Source of the DNA: Deltaproteobacteria bacterium
GTDB taxonomy: Bacteria > Desulfobacterota > Desulfobacteria > Desulfobacterales > Desulfobacteraceae
Reading direction: 5' to 3'
Assembly (NCBI GenBank): GCA_019314105.1
Contig: JAFCZY010000097.1
Coordinates: 1-11,969, forward strand
DNA length: 11,969 nt
The notes beneath the pieces were generated by a model. The model made no database searches, was not told where the DNA came from, and worked only from the letters and a program-made list of their open reading frames with translations. The position numbers and the translations under genes are program-made. This document shows, in pieces, positions 1-8,226 of this stretch; position 1 is the stretch's first letter, and each line of letters begins with the position of its first letter.

Positions 1-177
1 GTCAGGTTTTCAAAATTTAAACAGCGATATGAAAATAAGAATGAAGCGGATGTTACATTTGAGGAAGAGCGTAAAGTTCATAAATTAACCCATACCATTT
101 TAAAGTCGGTTTCGATTCAGGGGTTAAGCAAAATCTTTGAATTTTATAAAGATTGGCGCAGAGAACCCGGAACCTGA
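1..177 (+). CDS. C-terminal end of an unrecognised protein (partial)
   Basis: An open frame runs from the first base to a TGA at 175-177 and gives 58 residues; the start lies outside the window. The fragment is highly charged, with a Lys/Glu-rich first half and a C-terminal stretch ending in DWRREPGT. No cysteine, signal or membrane segment is visible. I do not recognise the family. It is called coding because the frame is open to the window edge, has the strand and lysine-rich codon use of its neighbours, and ends just before a promoter-like sequence. It could be a chance open frame, but its length in AT-rich DNA makes that less likely. Confidence 0.5.
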   Translation, partial: VRFSKFKQRYENKNEADVTFEEERKVHKLTHTILKSVSIQGLSKIFEFYKDWRREPGT

Positions 178-207
178 ATTATCGGTAAAAAATTTGGATA
201 AACCTGC

Positions 208-237
208 TTGACAAGGGTAAAAGACTTATTATTTTAT
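208..237 (+). promoter_or_regulatory. Putative sigma-70 promoter for fmdB-groESL
   Basis: A perfect TTGACA at 208-213 is followed by an AT-rich stretch offering several -10 candidates: TATTTT at 230-235 (16-base spacer) or TTTTAT at 232-237 (18-base spacer). It lies between the upstream stop and the zinc-ribbon gene and would give a leader of roughly 40 bases. No CIRCE inverted repeat is visible. The exact -10 is uncertain. Confidence 0.5.
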
Positions 238-281
238 CTTTGTTTTTTATGAAGACAAAAGAAAACGGAGAAGTAAAGAAA

Positions 282-572
282 ATGCCGGTTTATGAGTATC
301 AATGTACAGAGTGCGGACAAATAGAAGAAGCATTTCAGAAGATTTCAGATTCGCCGCTTAAAACCTGTTCTCATTGTAAGGGACATTTAAAAAAGATTAT
401 CTCTCAAAGTACATTTCATCTGAAAGGATCAGGATGGTATGTGACGGATTATGGCGGAGCAAAGACTGGGAGTAAAACAAAATCTGAAACAAAATCCAGT
501 ACAAAATCCAAAGAGTCAAAAACAACTTCAGAAAAAACAATAGTTTCCAAAACAACAGATTCTAAAGCGTGA
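282..572 (+). CDS. FmdB-family small zinc-ribbon protein
   Basis: A 96-residue protein beginning MPVYEYQC, the standard N-terminus of the FmdB/CxxC_CxxC_SSSS putative regulatory family. Two CxxC pairs (C8/C11 and C29/C32) would form one zinc ribbon, followed by the family-typical stretch ending GSGWYVTDY near residue 57. The last 35 or so residues are a low-complexity Lys/Ser/Thr tail, probably disordered. The ATG at 282 is chosen because it gives the family N-terminus and has GGAG at 267-270 upstream; a frame opening at 240 would add 14 atypical residues. The molecular function of the family is not firmly known; it was named after a gene near formamidase/amidase genes and is usually called a putative regulator. 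Here it sits 65 bases before groES, with no terminator between, so cotranscription with the chaperonin genes is plausible. Confidence 0.85.
   Translation: MPVYEYQCTECGQIEEAFQKISDSPLKTCSHCKGHLKKIISQSTFHLKGSGWYVTDYGGAKTGSKTKSETKSSTKSKESKTTSEKTIVSKTTDSKA
473..508 (+). repeat. Three 12-base tandem units in the fmdB tail
   Basis: Three consecutive 12-base units (473-484, 485-496, 497-508) each end in ACAAAATC and differ only in their first few bases. They encode four-residue repeats TKSE, TKSS and (shifted) TKSK in the C-terminal tail of the zinc-ribbon protein. The units keep the reading frame, so copy number could change without a frameshift. Confidence 0.75.
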
Positions 573-637
573 AGTTGAAATAAAATAAAAAATTAAAAGA
601 ACAAACCAAAAAAAATTATGTAAAGGAGAAATTGATC

Positions 638-925
638 ATGAGTTTAAGACCTTTAAGTGACAGAATTCTTGTGGAACGTGTTGACGAGGATGAAAAAACC
701 AAAGGCGGTATTATTATTCCTGATACAGCCAAAGAAAAACCGGCAGAAGGTAAAATTGTTGCCACGGGTAACGGCCGTATGGGTGAAGACGGGAAGCTGC
801 TTCCAATGGATGTAAAAGTTGGGGATCGCGTTCTTTTCAGCAAATATGGCGGAACAGACGTAAAAATCGATGGAAGTGATTATCTTATTCTGCGTCAGGA
901 TGATGTTCTTGGGATTATTGAATAA
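638..925 (+). CDS. groES: Co-chaperonin GroES (Cpn10)
   Basis: A 95-residue protein, the usual GroES length. It forms the heptameric lid that caps GroEL and encloses substrate protein in the cytoplasm. It begins [19 protein letters not shown] and contains the mobile loop (about residues 17-33) with the GGIIIPD motif whose hydrophobic residues bind the GroEL apical domain. It ends in the usual strand DDVLGIIE. The ATG at 638 has AAAGGAG at 622-628, nine bases upstream; a TTG two codons earlier at 632 is less likely. It lies 30 bases before groEL, the standard groESL order. No CIRCE operator and no obvious sigma-32 promoter is visible in the 65 bases upstream. Confidence 0.98.
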   Translation: MSLRPLSDRILVERVDEDEKTKGGIIIPDTAKEKPAEGKIVATGNGRMGEDGKLLPMDVKVGDRVLFSKYGGTDVKIDGSDYLILRQDDVLGIIE

Positions 926-931
926 TTTTAA

Positions 932-2609
<1,678 letters not shown>

Positions 2610-2611
<2 letters not shown>

Positions 2612-2630
2612 TGTTTAATTATTAAACATT
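2610..2630. repeat. AT-rich palindrome over the groEL stop codon
   Basis: Two 10-base arms, AATGTTTAAT and ATTAAACATT, are perfect inverted copies around one central T. The left arm overlaps the groEL stop codon. As RNA it could form only a weak AU hairpin; as DNA it is a symmetrical site that a dimeric regulator could bind. No function is established. Confidence 0.5.
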
Positions 2631-2651
2631 AATCGTCATATAGGTTGAATA

Positions 2652-2690
2652 AAAAGCCCCTGCACATTTTTTGTGCAGGGGCTTTTCGTT
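2652..2690 (+). terminator. Strong Rho-independent terminator after groEL
   Basis: A perfect 15-bp stem pairs AAAAGCCCCTGCACA (2652-2666) with its inverse (2672-2686) across a five-T loop. The A-tract before the stem and the TTTT ending the right arm, then CGTTT, give the usual U-rich release region. Because the stem has A and T tracts on opposite ends, it could also act for transcripts from the minus strand. It separates the chaperonin unit from the tol promoter at 2702. Confidence 0.93.
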
Positions 2691-2701
2691 TCAATAAGAA
2701 C

Positions 2702-2728
2702 TTGACATGAAATGCCGAGTCATATACT
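2702..2728 (+). promoter_or_regulatory. Probable sigma-70 promoter of the tol operon
   Basis: Perfect TTGACA at 2702-2707 and TATACT at 2723-2728 are separated by 15 bases; with the usual 17-base spacing the -10 would read TACTTA at 2725. It starts 12 bases after the groEL terminator hairpin and about 70 bases before the tolQ start, so it is well placed to drive tolQRAB-pal-cpoB and perhaps genes beyond. Confidence 0.75.
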
Positions 2729-2795
2729 TATTTTTATTAAATTTTATTTATTATTTTATCCCTTATTGGGAAGATAAATTTGCAAGAGAGGTGAT

Positions 2796-3506
2796 ATGAC
2801 CACAGAAACCATTGGATTGTTTTACATGTTGAGCGATGCAGGCCCGATTGTTAAGTTTGTTATGCTGCTGCTGCTGTTTTTTTCAATCACATCATGGGCA
2901 ATTATGTTTATCAAATTCAGGTATATCCGAAAAGCATTTAAAGACTCTGCTGAATTCACAGATATTTTCTGGCAGTGTCGAAATCTGGCGGATGCATTTT
3001 CAAAAGCCAAGGCATTGAGATCAAGTCCAGTGGCAAGAATGTTCATCACCGCATATACGGAAATGGCAAGATCTGACAGCAAAGATAAGGGAAAAATACA
3101 GATAAAAAGAACTCAAAGTTCTTATTTTCAAATGATTGGAAGCATAAAACGATCCTTAAACCGGTCCATCAATGTTGAAGTCAGACGGCTGGTTCAATTG
3201 GTGCCATTCCTGGCAACTGCGGGCAATACCGCCCCGTTTATCGGCCTTTTCGGAACCGTATGGGGCATCATGGGGACGTTCCATGGAATTGGGTTGAGTG
3301 GATCAGCCAGTCTTGCCGTTGTCGCTCCCGGTATTTCAGAGGCACTCATCGCAACTGCAGCAGGGCTTGCCGTGGCGATTCCGTCTGTTATCGGTTACAA
3401 TTATTTTACGGACAGGATAAGGGTTCTGGATTCTGAATGGCAAAGTTTCTCTTCAGATCTTTTAAATATAATGGAACGCGATATTCAAAATCAGATGGAG
3501 GGATAA
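2796..3506 (+). CDS. tolQ: Tol-Pal system inner-membrane protein TolQ
   Basis: A 236-residue MotA/TolQ/ExbB-family protein. With TolR it forms the inner-membrane proton-driven motor of the Tol-Pal system. Three membrane segments can be seen: about residues 17-39, 133-160 and 171-200, with a large cytoplasmic loop between the first two. The family signature lies in the second segment, around APFIGLFGTVWGIMGTF (146-162), and the third contains PGISEALIATAAGLAVAIP. The threonine-rich spots in these helices line the proton path in known members. The start has GAGGTGAT directly upstream, an extended match to the 16S anti-Shine-Dalgarno. The stop overlaps the tolR start in TAATG, indicating translational coupling. 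ExbB is the alternative reading, but the tolR-tolA-tolB-pal context settles it. Confidence 0.96.
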   Translation: MTTETIGLFYMLSDAGPIVKFVMLLLLFFSITSWAIMFIKFRYIRKAFKDSAEFTDIFWQCRNLADAFSKAKALRSSPVARMFITAYTEMARSDSKDKGKIQIKRTQSSYFQMIGSIKRSLNRSINVEVRRLVQLVPFLATAGNTAPFIGLFGTVWGIMGTFHGIGLSGSASLAVVAPGISEALIATAAGLAVAIPSVIGYNYFTDRIRVLDSEWQSFSSDLLNIMERDIQNQMEG

Positions 3507-3922
3507 TGCAATCAGGCTCCGGCAACAACCAGCTTATATCCGATATTAATGTTACCCCTTTTGTTGATGTAATGTTAGTGCTTCTGATTATTTTCATGGT
3601 GACCGCCCCCATGATGGTTCAGGGGGTTGATGTAGACTTGCCCAAGGCCACCTCAAAAGCATTAAAAGGCAGCGAAGAACGCCTGGTTATATCCATTGAT
3701 AATGATCGTAAAGTGTTTATTAACGAACAGATCGTCAGTGTCGAATTTTTGACTCAGAAGCTGGGTGCCATACTGGAAAATTTTGATAAAAAAAACGTTT
3801 ATCTCAGGGCAGATAAAAAAGTGCCTTACGGGATTGTTGTCAACGTGATTTCAAAGATTAAAAAGGCCGGTGTTGACAGTCTGGGGATGATCACGCTCCC
3901 TGAAAATGAAGAAGAGTCCTGA
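3506..3922 (+). CDS. tolR: Tol-Pal system protein TolR
   Basis: A 138-residue ExbD/TolR-family protein, the proton-conducting partner of TolQ. It has a short cytoplasmic N-terminus, one membrane helix at about residues 18-38 and a periplasmic domain. The motif DINVTPFVDVMLVLLIIFMV contains D21, equivalent to the protonatable aspartate (D23 in E. coli TolR). The periplasmic part ends in the usual VSKIKKAGVDSLGMIT-like region, here from about 117. The ATG at 3506 is chosen because it gives the canonical N-terminus, has GGAGGG at 3497-3502, and overlaps the tolQ stop by one base. An upstream opening at 3437 in this frame lies inside tolQ and adds unrelated residues. Confidence 0.95.
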   Translation: MQSGSGNNQLISDINVTPFVDVMLVLLIIFMVTAPMMVQGVDVDLPKATSKALKGSEERLVISIDNDRKVFINEQIVSVEFLTQKLGAILENFDKKNVYLRADKKVPYGIVVNVISKIKKAGVDSLGMITLPENEEES

Positions 3923-3931
3923 TTAACGCGT

Positions 3932-4819
3932 ATGAGTTTTTCTGAAAATTTTAAAAAAAGAAGAGAATTTTTTTTCGCCCCCTTAGATCACAGCCGGAAA
4001 ACCGGGATCATTTTTTTCTTTATTTCTCTGTTCTTACACGGTCTTTTTTTTTCTAGTATTATATTTTTACAGGATTTCAAATTGCCCAGGCCCATGCCGC
4101 CGGTTATCCGGATTGAGCTGGTCTCTTTTTCACCGGAACCGCTGCTGGAAGAAATGGAAAAAAGTGAAGGAAGTATAGATACAGAAAGTGTTCCGGTAAA
4201 ATCTCAGGTCATTAAAAAAAAGAATCGTAAAATTCTCACCATAAAAGCTGACATCAGTTTAAAAACAAAGCCTAAAAACTTGAAAGAACTGATGGCGCAA
4301 CAGAAGGAAAAAAAGAAAAAACCGGTTAAAAAAAAGACACCCAAAAAACAGATTGATTCTGAAAAGATATTAGCAAAAGCAAGAGAAAAACTAGAAAAAA
4401 AAATTGAGGGTCAGGCTCATGATAAACTTGCTCAGGCGTTGAGCCGTCTTCAGAAAAAAGTAAGGGATCAGGGCAAATCAAAAAAGACTGAAGGGAAGGG
4501 GGCATATTCCGGAGCTGGCGAAAAAGGGTATAAGCCCATTGATCTTTATAAAATGGTTTTAGGGCAGACAATAGAACAAAATTGGGTGTTTAATGATATT
4601 CTTGCTCGAATGAATCAAAATCTTGAAGTCAGAATTTTGATCAAAATATTAAAAAGTGGAGAAATAAGGGATATTATTTATGAAACCAAATCAGGGAATC
4701 GATACCTTGATGAATCTGCGAAAAAAGCAATTAAAAAGGCAAATCCGTTGCCGGCGTTGCCGGGGGGGATGCGTTCCTATGATGTCGTTGTGATTTTTAC
4801 ACCCAGAGGATTGAAATAA
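3932..4819 (+). CDS. tolA: TolA/TonB-family energy-transducing protein
   Basis: A 295-residue protein in the tolA position. It should span from the inner membrane to the outer-membrane complex and carry force from TolQR to TolB/Pal. After a basic cytoplasmic start, one membrane helix runs at about 24-46; it contains the SxxxH signature (S32, H36) that TolA and TonB use to contact the motor. A Pro-rich segment follows (51-57), then a Lys-rich, Glu/Gln-rich helical domain (about 85-190), shorter than in E. coli TolA. The C-terminal domain (about 200-295, with QNWVFN at 216) resembles the TonB/TolA C-terminal fold and ends with the YDVVVIFTP strand. There is no clear ribosome binding site; it starts nine bases after tolR, so coupling is likely. 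The coding strand has runs of 8-9 A and T. Confidence 0.9.
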   Translation: MSFSENFKKRREFFFAPLDHSRKTGIIFFFISLFLHGLFFSSIIFLQDFKLPRPMPPVIRIELVSFSPEPLLEEMEKSEGSIDTESVPVKSQVIKKKNRKILTIKADISLKTKPKNLKELMAQQKEKKKKPVKKKTPKKQIDSEKILAKAREKLEKKIEGQAHDKLAQALSRLQKKVRDQGKSKKTEGKGAYSGAGEKGYKPIDLYKMVLGQTIEQNWVFNDILARMNQNLEVRILIKILKSGEIRDIIYETKSGNRYLDESAKKAIKKANPLPALPGGMRSYDVVVIFTPRGLK

Positions 4820-4822
4820 AAA

Positions 4823-6199
4823 ATGGTTTCTTTTGCAGGGAATAAGCGGTATTGTCCTTATAATATGTTTAATAAAGTTATTTTACCCATACTATATTGT
4901 TTCCTGGGAATGGGGGGCATTTTATTTTTTTCAATCTCTATATCATCTGCCAGGGAGTATGATTATATCAATGTCAGCAACCCGTTTTTAAAGAAAACAC
5001 CGATTGCCGTGACTGAATTTAAAGCATTTAACGGGCATGACACTGAAGTAAAAGAGGGGAAAACAGCAAGATATATTTTAAAGGAGGCGCTTGATTTTAC
5101 AGGATATCTTAAAACAATGAATTCTGTTGCGTTTCTTTCAAATCCGGCTGAATCAGGCATCCAATTGGGTCAGATAAATTTTCGGGACTGGACCGGGATT
5201 GGGGCAGAGCTGCTGATTACCGGAGGAATTATTGAAAATCAGGGGAAAGTAACGCTTAAATTAAGGCTTTTTGATACATTTAAAACAAAACTTCTGGTGG
5301 GTAAAGTATATACCGGATCACGGTCTCAGATCAGACAAATGATTCACCTGTTTTGCAGTGAAATATCCTATAAACTTACCGGAAGGGGGGGGGTGTTTAA
5401 CAGCAAGATAGCGTTTGTTTCAACCGTAAAAGGGAAAAAAGAGATATTTACCTGTGACTTTGACGGACAAAATATTCAGCAGATTACATCCCATAAAAGT
5501 ATATCACTTTCCCCGTCCTGGTCTTCTGACCGCAAATGGTTGGCCTATGTTTCTTACGCAAGGGGAAATCCTCAAATATTTATTAAAAACCTCAAAGAAA
5601 ACAGAGGGGCAATTGTCAATTATAAGGGAATGAATATTTCACCGGACTGGATGCCCGGACAGCTTAAACTTGCAGCCGCATTAAGTTTTTCCGGAGATCA
5701 GGAAATTTATTTGTTGACCGTAAAGGGAAAAATTATTAAAAGAATAACAAAAAGCTGGGGAATTGATGTGTCGCCTAAGTTTTCACCGGATGGCAAAAAA
5801 ATAGTCTTTACATCAAAACGGACCGGTACCCCGCAAATTTATATAAAGGACCTTGAATCGGAAAGAGTACAAAGGCTGACATTCAAGGGCTTCAATAATA
5901 CATCTGCTGCTTGGTCGCCGGATGGAAGGAAGATTGCCTATGTGGGGATAGAAAAAAATAATATTGATATTTTTGTAATAAATATTGATTCAGGCGTGCC
6001 GGTTCAGTTGACCATGAATGCGGGGGACAACGAAGACCCTTCCTGGTCACCGGATGGAAGTATGCTGACGTTTACATCAACCCGTGAGGGCGGTATCCCA
6101 AGAATTTTTGTTATGACTGTATCCGGAACAGACCAGCGAAGACTTTTAAGGTTGAAAGGCAAACAGACTCAGCCAGACTGGTCAATGTCAAAAAATTAA
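4823..6199 (+). CDS. tolB: Tol-Pal system periplasmic protein TolB
   Basis: A 458-residue periplasmic protein. It binds Pal and TolA and links the inner-membrane motor to the outer-membrane lipoprotein. A signal peptide ends near SISISSA-RE (cleavage after about residue 43). The N-terminal TolB domain follows (about 45-180, including TGGIIENQGKVTLKLRLFD), then a beta-propeller from about 190 of PD40/WD40-like repeats. Clear propeller motifs are SPSWSSDRKWLAYVS, SPKFSPDGKKIVFTSK, SAAWSPDGRKIAYV and DPSWSPDGSMLTFTS, the last ending in PDWS near the C-terminus. The start at 4823 has AGAGGA 12 bases upstream; M15 at 4865 would give a more typical signal peptide but has no ribosome binding site, so the start is uncertain. 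A run of nine G at 5385-5393 lies in the coding sequence. It begins three bases after tolA. Confidence 0.95.
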   Translation: MVSFAGNKRYCPYNMFNKVILPILYCFLGMGGILFFSISISSAREYDYINVSNPFLKKTPIAVTEFKAFNGHDTEVKEGKTARYILKEALDFTGYLKTMNSVAFLSNPAESGIQLGQINFRDWTGIGAELLITGGIIENQGKVTLKLRLFDTFKTKLLVGKVYTGSRSQIRQMIHLFCSEISYKLTGRGGVFNSKIAFVSTVKGKKEIFTCDFDGQNIQQITSHKSISLSPSWSSDRKWLAYVSYARGNPQIFIKNLKENRGAIVNYKGMNISPDWMPGQLKLAAALSFSGDQEIYLLTVKGKIIKRITKSWGIDVSPKFSPDGKKIVFTSKRTGTPQIYIKDLESERVQRLTFKGFNNTSAAWSPDGRKIAYVGIEKNNIDIFVINIDSGVPVQLTMNAGDNEDPSWSPDGSMLTFTSTREGGIPRIFVMTVSGTDQRRLLRLKGKQTQPDWSMSKN

Positions 6200-6204
6200 A
6201 AGAC

Positions 6205-6268
6205 GGGGTCAGGCTTTCCTTATTGTCGTTATTGAGCTCAATAACGAAAATAAGGAAAGCCTGGCCCC
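6205..6268. repeat. 64-base near-perfect palindrome, REP/MITE-like
   Basis: Two 32-base arms (6205-6236 and 6237-6268) are inverted copies with 30 of 32 positions paired: T6209/G6264 is a wobble and G6225/A6248 a mismatch. The centre is GAGCTC and the outer ends are GGGGTCAGGC and GCCTGGCCCC. It begins five bases after the tolB stop. No T-tract follows the right arm, so it does not look like an intrinsic terminator, though the RNA hairpin would be very stable. Short similar sequences flank it (TAAAAGA at 6197 and TAAAAAGA at 6271), possibly a degenerate target duplication. The size, symmetry and intergenic place fit REP or MITE elements of the kind moved by Y1 (IS200-like/RAYT) transposases; this origin is inferred. 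Confidence 0.8.
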
Positions 6269-6290
6269 ACTAAAAAGAGGAGATAAGGTT

Positions 6291-6881
6291 ATGAAAAACA
6301 GAGCGTGGATTAATCTGGTAATGGTAGTTCTTGTGGCAGGGCTTTTTCTCACTGTCTCATGTGCGAAGAAAACGGTTGTGTCTGATGCAACAACCATAGA
6401 GGATCAGGCCAAAGCCGAGGCCGATGCAAAGGTTAAAGCAGCCGCCGATGCAAAGGCAGAGGCTGCACGTATTGCACAGCAAAATCTTGAAGATCAGATG
6501 GCCAGTGAAAAAGCACTGAAGGAAGCCAAAGTCATGGCGGCAAGAAAACGGTTTGAGAATCAGGATATTCATTTTGAATATGACAGCTCAGAGTTAAGCT
6601 CCATGTCAAAAATGGTGTTAAAAGAAAAGGCAGCCTGGCTGAAAACAAATTATTCAGTAGTCGTAACCATTGAAGGGCATTGTGATGAGCGCGGCACAAC
6701 CGAATATAACCTTGCCCTGGGGGAACGTCGTGCAAGTACTGCCAAGAGCTATTTGATTAACCTTGGTGTCGCAGCTTCTCGTTTGGACACCATCAGTTAT
6801 GGTGAAGAACAACCCAAAGATTCAGGTAAAACAGAAAGTGCCTATAGAGAAAACAGGCGCGATCATTTTGTGATTGATTAA
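6291..6881 (+). CDS. pal: Peptidoglycan-associated lipoprotein Pal
   Basis: A 196-residue outer-membrane lipoprotein that binds peptidoglycan and is the anchor of the Tol-Pal system. A signal peptide with the lipobox-like TVSC gives lipid-modified C24. An Ala/Lys/Glu-rich, probably helical linker follows (about 36-85), with a 13-base DNA repeat at 6420-6432 and 6444-6456. The OmpA-like domain covers about 90-196, with HFEYDSSEL, the diaminopimelate-binding region around GHCDERGTTEYNLALGERRA and the terminal NRRDHFVID. AGGAG at 6278-6282, eight bases before the ATG, is a strong ribosome site and comes right after the palindrome. The linker is longer than in short Pal proteins; otherwise the gene is standard. 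Confidence 0.96.
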   Translation: MKNRAWINLVMVVLVAGLFLTVSCAKKTVVSDATTIEDQAKAEADAKVKAAADAKAEAARIAQQNLEDQMASEKALKEAKVMAARKRFENQDIHFEYDSSELSSMSKMVLKEKAAWLKTNYSVVVTIEGHCDERGTTEYNLALGERRASTAKSYLINLGVAASRLDTISYGEEQPKDSGKTESAYRENRRDHFVID

Positions 6882-6885
6882 ATAG

Positions 6886-6963
6886 ACGGAAATAGACGGG
6901 GTTCAGGGGCTTTTTCTTTCCGGTTGTGTAGAATCCCGGAAATTTGTTGTCCTTGAAAACAGG
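6886..6963 (+). other. Orphan lipoprotein-signal tail in frame with cpoB
   Basis: After a TAG at 6883-6885 the frame of cpoB is open and encodes TEIDGVQGLFLSGCVESRK and a further seven residues up to the first GTG. LFLSGC is a good lipobox with its cysteine at 6925-6927, and the residues after it look like a normal mature CpoB N-terminus. No ATG, GTG or TTG exists in frame upstream of the cysteine, and the hydrophobic stretch is too short for a full signal peptide. A duplicated AAATAGACGG sits just upstream (6880-6889 and 6890-6899). The 5' end of the gene therefore appears lost, replaced or shifted out of frame, or uses a non-standard start. Confidence 0.7.
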
Positions 6964-7728
6964 GTGGCAGCCATAGAAATGGAAAACAACCGGCAGCTTT
7001 CCCTGCAGACCGAGCAGAATCAGTTAAAGCTGAAGCAGGATCTTGATAATATAGAGCAGAGATTAAATAAAAGCCGCAGTATCAGTCAGGAAGAATATGC
7101 AGAATTAAAATACGATATTCAGACCATAAAAGAAGATTTCCGACGGGTTCAAGGTTCGATAGAAGAGATTCATCATCGCCTTGAAGCATACAGCCAGGAT
7201 AGAAAAGAAATTGAAAAGAGTCTTGAAAGACTTGATCATGCGATTTCAAAAAATTATGAAAAAGTAATCAAGCTTGAAAAATATATGGGGTTCGAACCAT
7301 CAGCCCCCGGAGAACTTGAGAAAAAAACCATATCACCAGAAGAATCAAAGAAGGATGGTGAGCAGAAATTATATGATTTTGCAAAAAAACTGTTTGATGA
7401 TGGGGATAAGGAAAATGCCCGCATCCAGTTTGGAAATTTTATAAATAAATATCCGGATTCTGATAATGCAGACAATGCCAGATTTTGGATTGCCGATAGT
7501 TATTATTCGGAAAAATGGTTTGAAAAAGCTATTCTGGAATATCAGAAAGTCCTGGAGGACTATCCGAACAGCAATAAATTGGCTGCAGCAAGACTGAAAC
7601 AAGGATATGCCTTTGCTGAGCTGGGGGAAAAAGCCAATGCAAGGCTTATCCTGAAAGAATTGTTAAAAAAACATCCTGATTCAAATGAAGCAAAATATGC
7701 CCAAAAGAAATTAGAAAGCTTAAAGTAA
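6964..7728 (+). CDS. cpoB: Tol-Pal cell division coordinator CpoB (YbgF), 5' end doubtful
   Basis: From the GTG at 6964 the product has 254 residues. About 5-105 are a charged coiled coil, which in known members causes trimerisation; a linker follows (110-130), then three TPR-like repeats (about 134-254) with the motifs ARIQFGNFINKYPDS, AILEYQKVLEDYPNS and ARLILKELLKKHPDS. In characterised bacteria CpoB acts in the periplasm, linking Tol-Pal to peptidoglycan synthesis at division. The domain order and position after pal make the identity firm. The start does not: the GTG has no ribosome site, and the real protein should start further upstream with a signal peptide whose tail (LFLSGC at 6910-6927) is still present in frame. 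Translated only from 6964 the product would stay in the cytoplasm. The rest of the frame is intact. Confidence 0.88.
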   Translation: MAAIEMENNRQLSLQTEQNQLKLKQDLDNIEQRLNKSRSISQEEYAELKYDIQTIKEDFRRVQGSIEEIHHRLEAYSQDRKEIEKSLERLDHAISKNYEKVIKLEKYMGFEPSAPGELEKKTISPEESKKDGEQKLYDFAKKLFDDGDKENARIQFGNFINKYPDSDNADNARFWIADSYYSEKWFEKAILEYQKVLEDYPNSNKLAAARLKQGYAFAELGEKANARLILKELLKKHPDSNEAKYAQKKLESLK

Positions 7729-7740
7729 GTTTAAAATTTT

Positions 7741-8226
7741 ATGGTAAAGGTAGTCGGTATTGACCCGGGGTTGGCCGGCACCGGTATTGGTGTCGTAGAA
7801 GGAAGCAGGAATGAAATCCTCGGGTATTCATTTGGAAGCATATCTACGGATGCAAAGGATCCGATTCATTTCAGACTCCACACTATCTACTCAAAAATTT
7901 TGGCGTTTCTTCGTGAACAACAGCCGGATTATGTGGTGATTGAGGATATATACTCACTTGAAAAATACCCTGGATCAGGTATTATGCTGGGTAAAGTCTC
8001 AGGCGTTCTTCTCGTAGCAGCATATAAAGCCGGGCTTGATGTAGAAGAAATTCCTGTCAGAGAAGTTAAAAAAATTGTTTCAGGAAATGGGAGTGCAGAC
8101 AAGCACCAGATGGAAAGGGCTGTTCGTAATATATTAAAACACGGGGAACCGATCCGTCCCTTTCATGCGTCAGATGCACTGGGGCTTGCTTTAACAGGAT
8201 ATTACAGGTACAAAAGAAGATTATGA
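7741..8226 (+). CDS. ruvC: Holliday junction resolvase RuvC
   Basis: A 161-residue dimeric endonuclease that makes paired nicks in Holliday junctions during recombinational repair. The RNase H-like fold begins with GIDPGLAGTGIGVVE. The metal-binding residues appear to be D8, E68 (in VIEDIYS), H142 and D145 (in FHASDALGLAL). The histidine replaces the aspartate of E. coli RuvC, a variant known to be active in other RuvC proteins such as that of Thermus. The family loop IMLGKVSGVLLVAA and VKKIVSGNGSADKHQM are present. The ATG is 12 bases after cpoB with no clear ribosome site. Its stop overlaps the ruvA start in ATGA, so the two are translationally coupled. Confidence 0.97.
   Translation: MVKVVGIDPGLAGTGIGVVEGSRNEILGYSFGSISTDAKDPIHFRLHTIYSKILAFLREQQPDYVVIEDIYSLEKYPGSGIMLGKVSGVLLVAAYKAGLDVEEIPVREVKKIVSGNGSADKHQMERAVRNILKHGEPIRPFHASDALGLALTGYYRYKRRL

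Noticed and set aside
6205..6268. Palindrome read as an intrinsic terminator after tolB
   Set aside because: No T-tract follows the right arm, the arms are far longer than usual, and pal immediately follows in the same operon; a mobile-repeat origin fits better.
6964..7728. cpoB as a pseudogene
   Set aside because: The coiled coil and all TPR repeats are intact with no internal stop; only the signal-peptide end is in doubt, so it is kept as a CDS with a warning.
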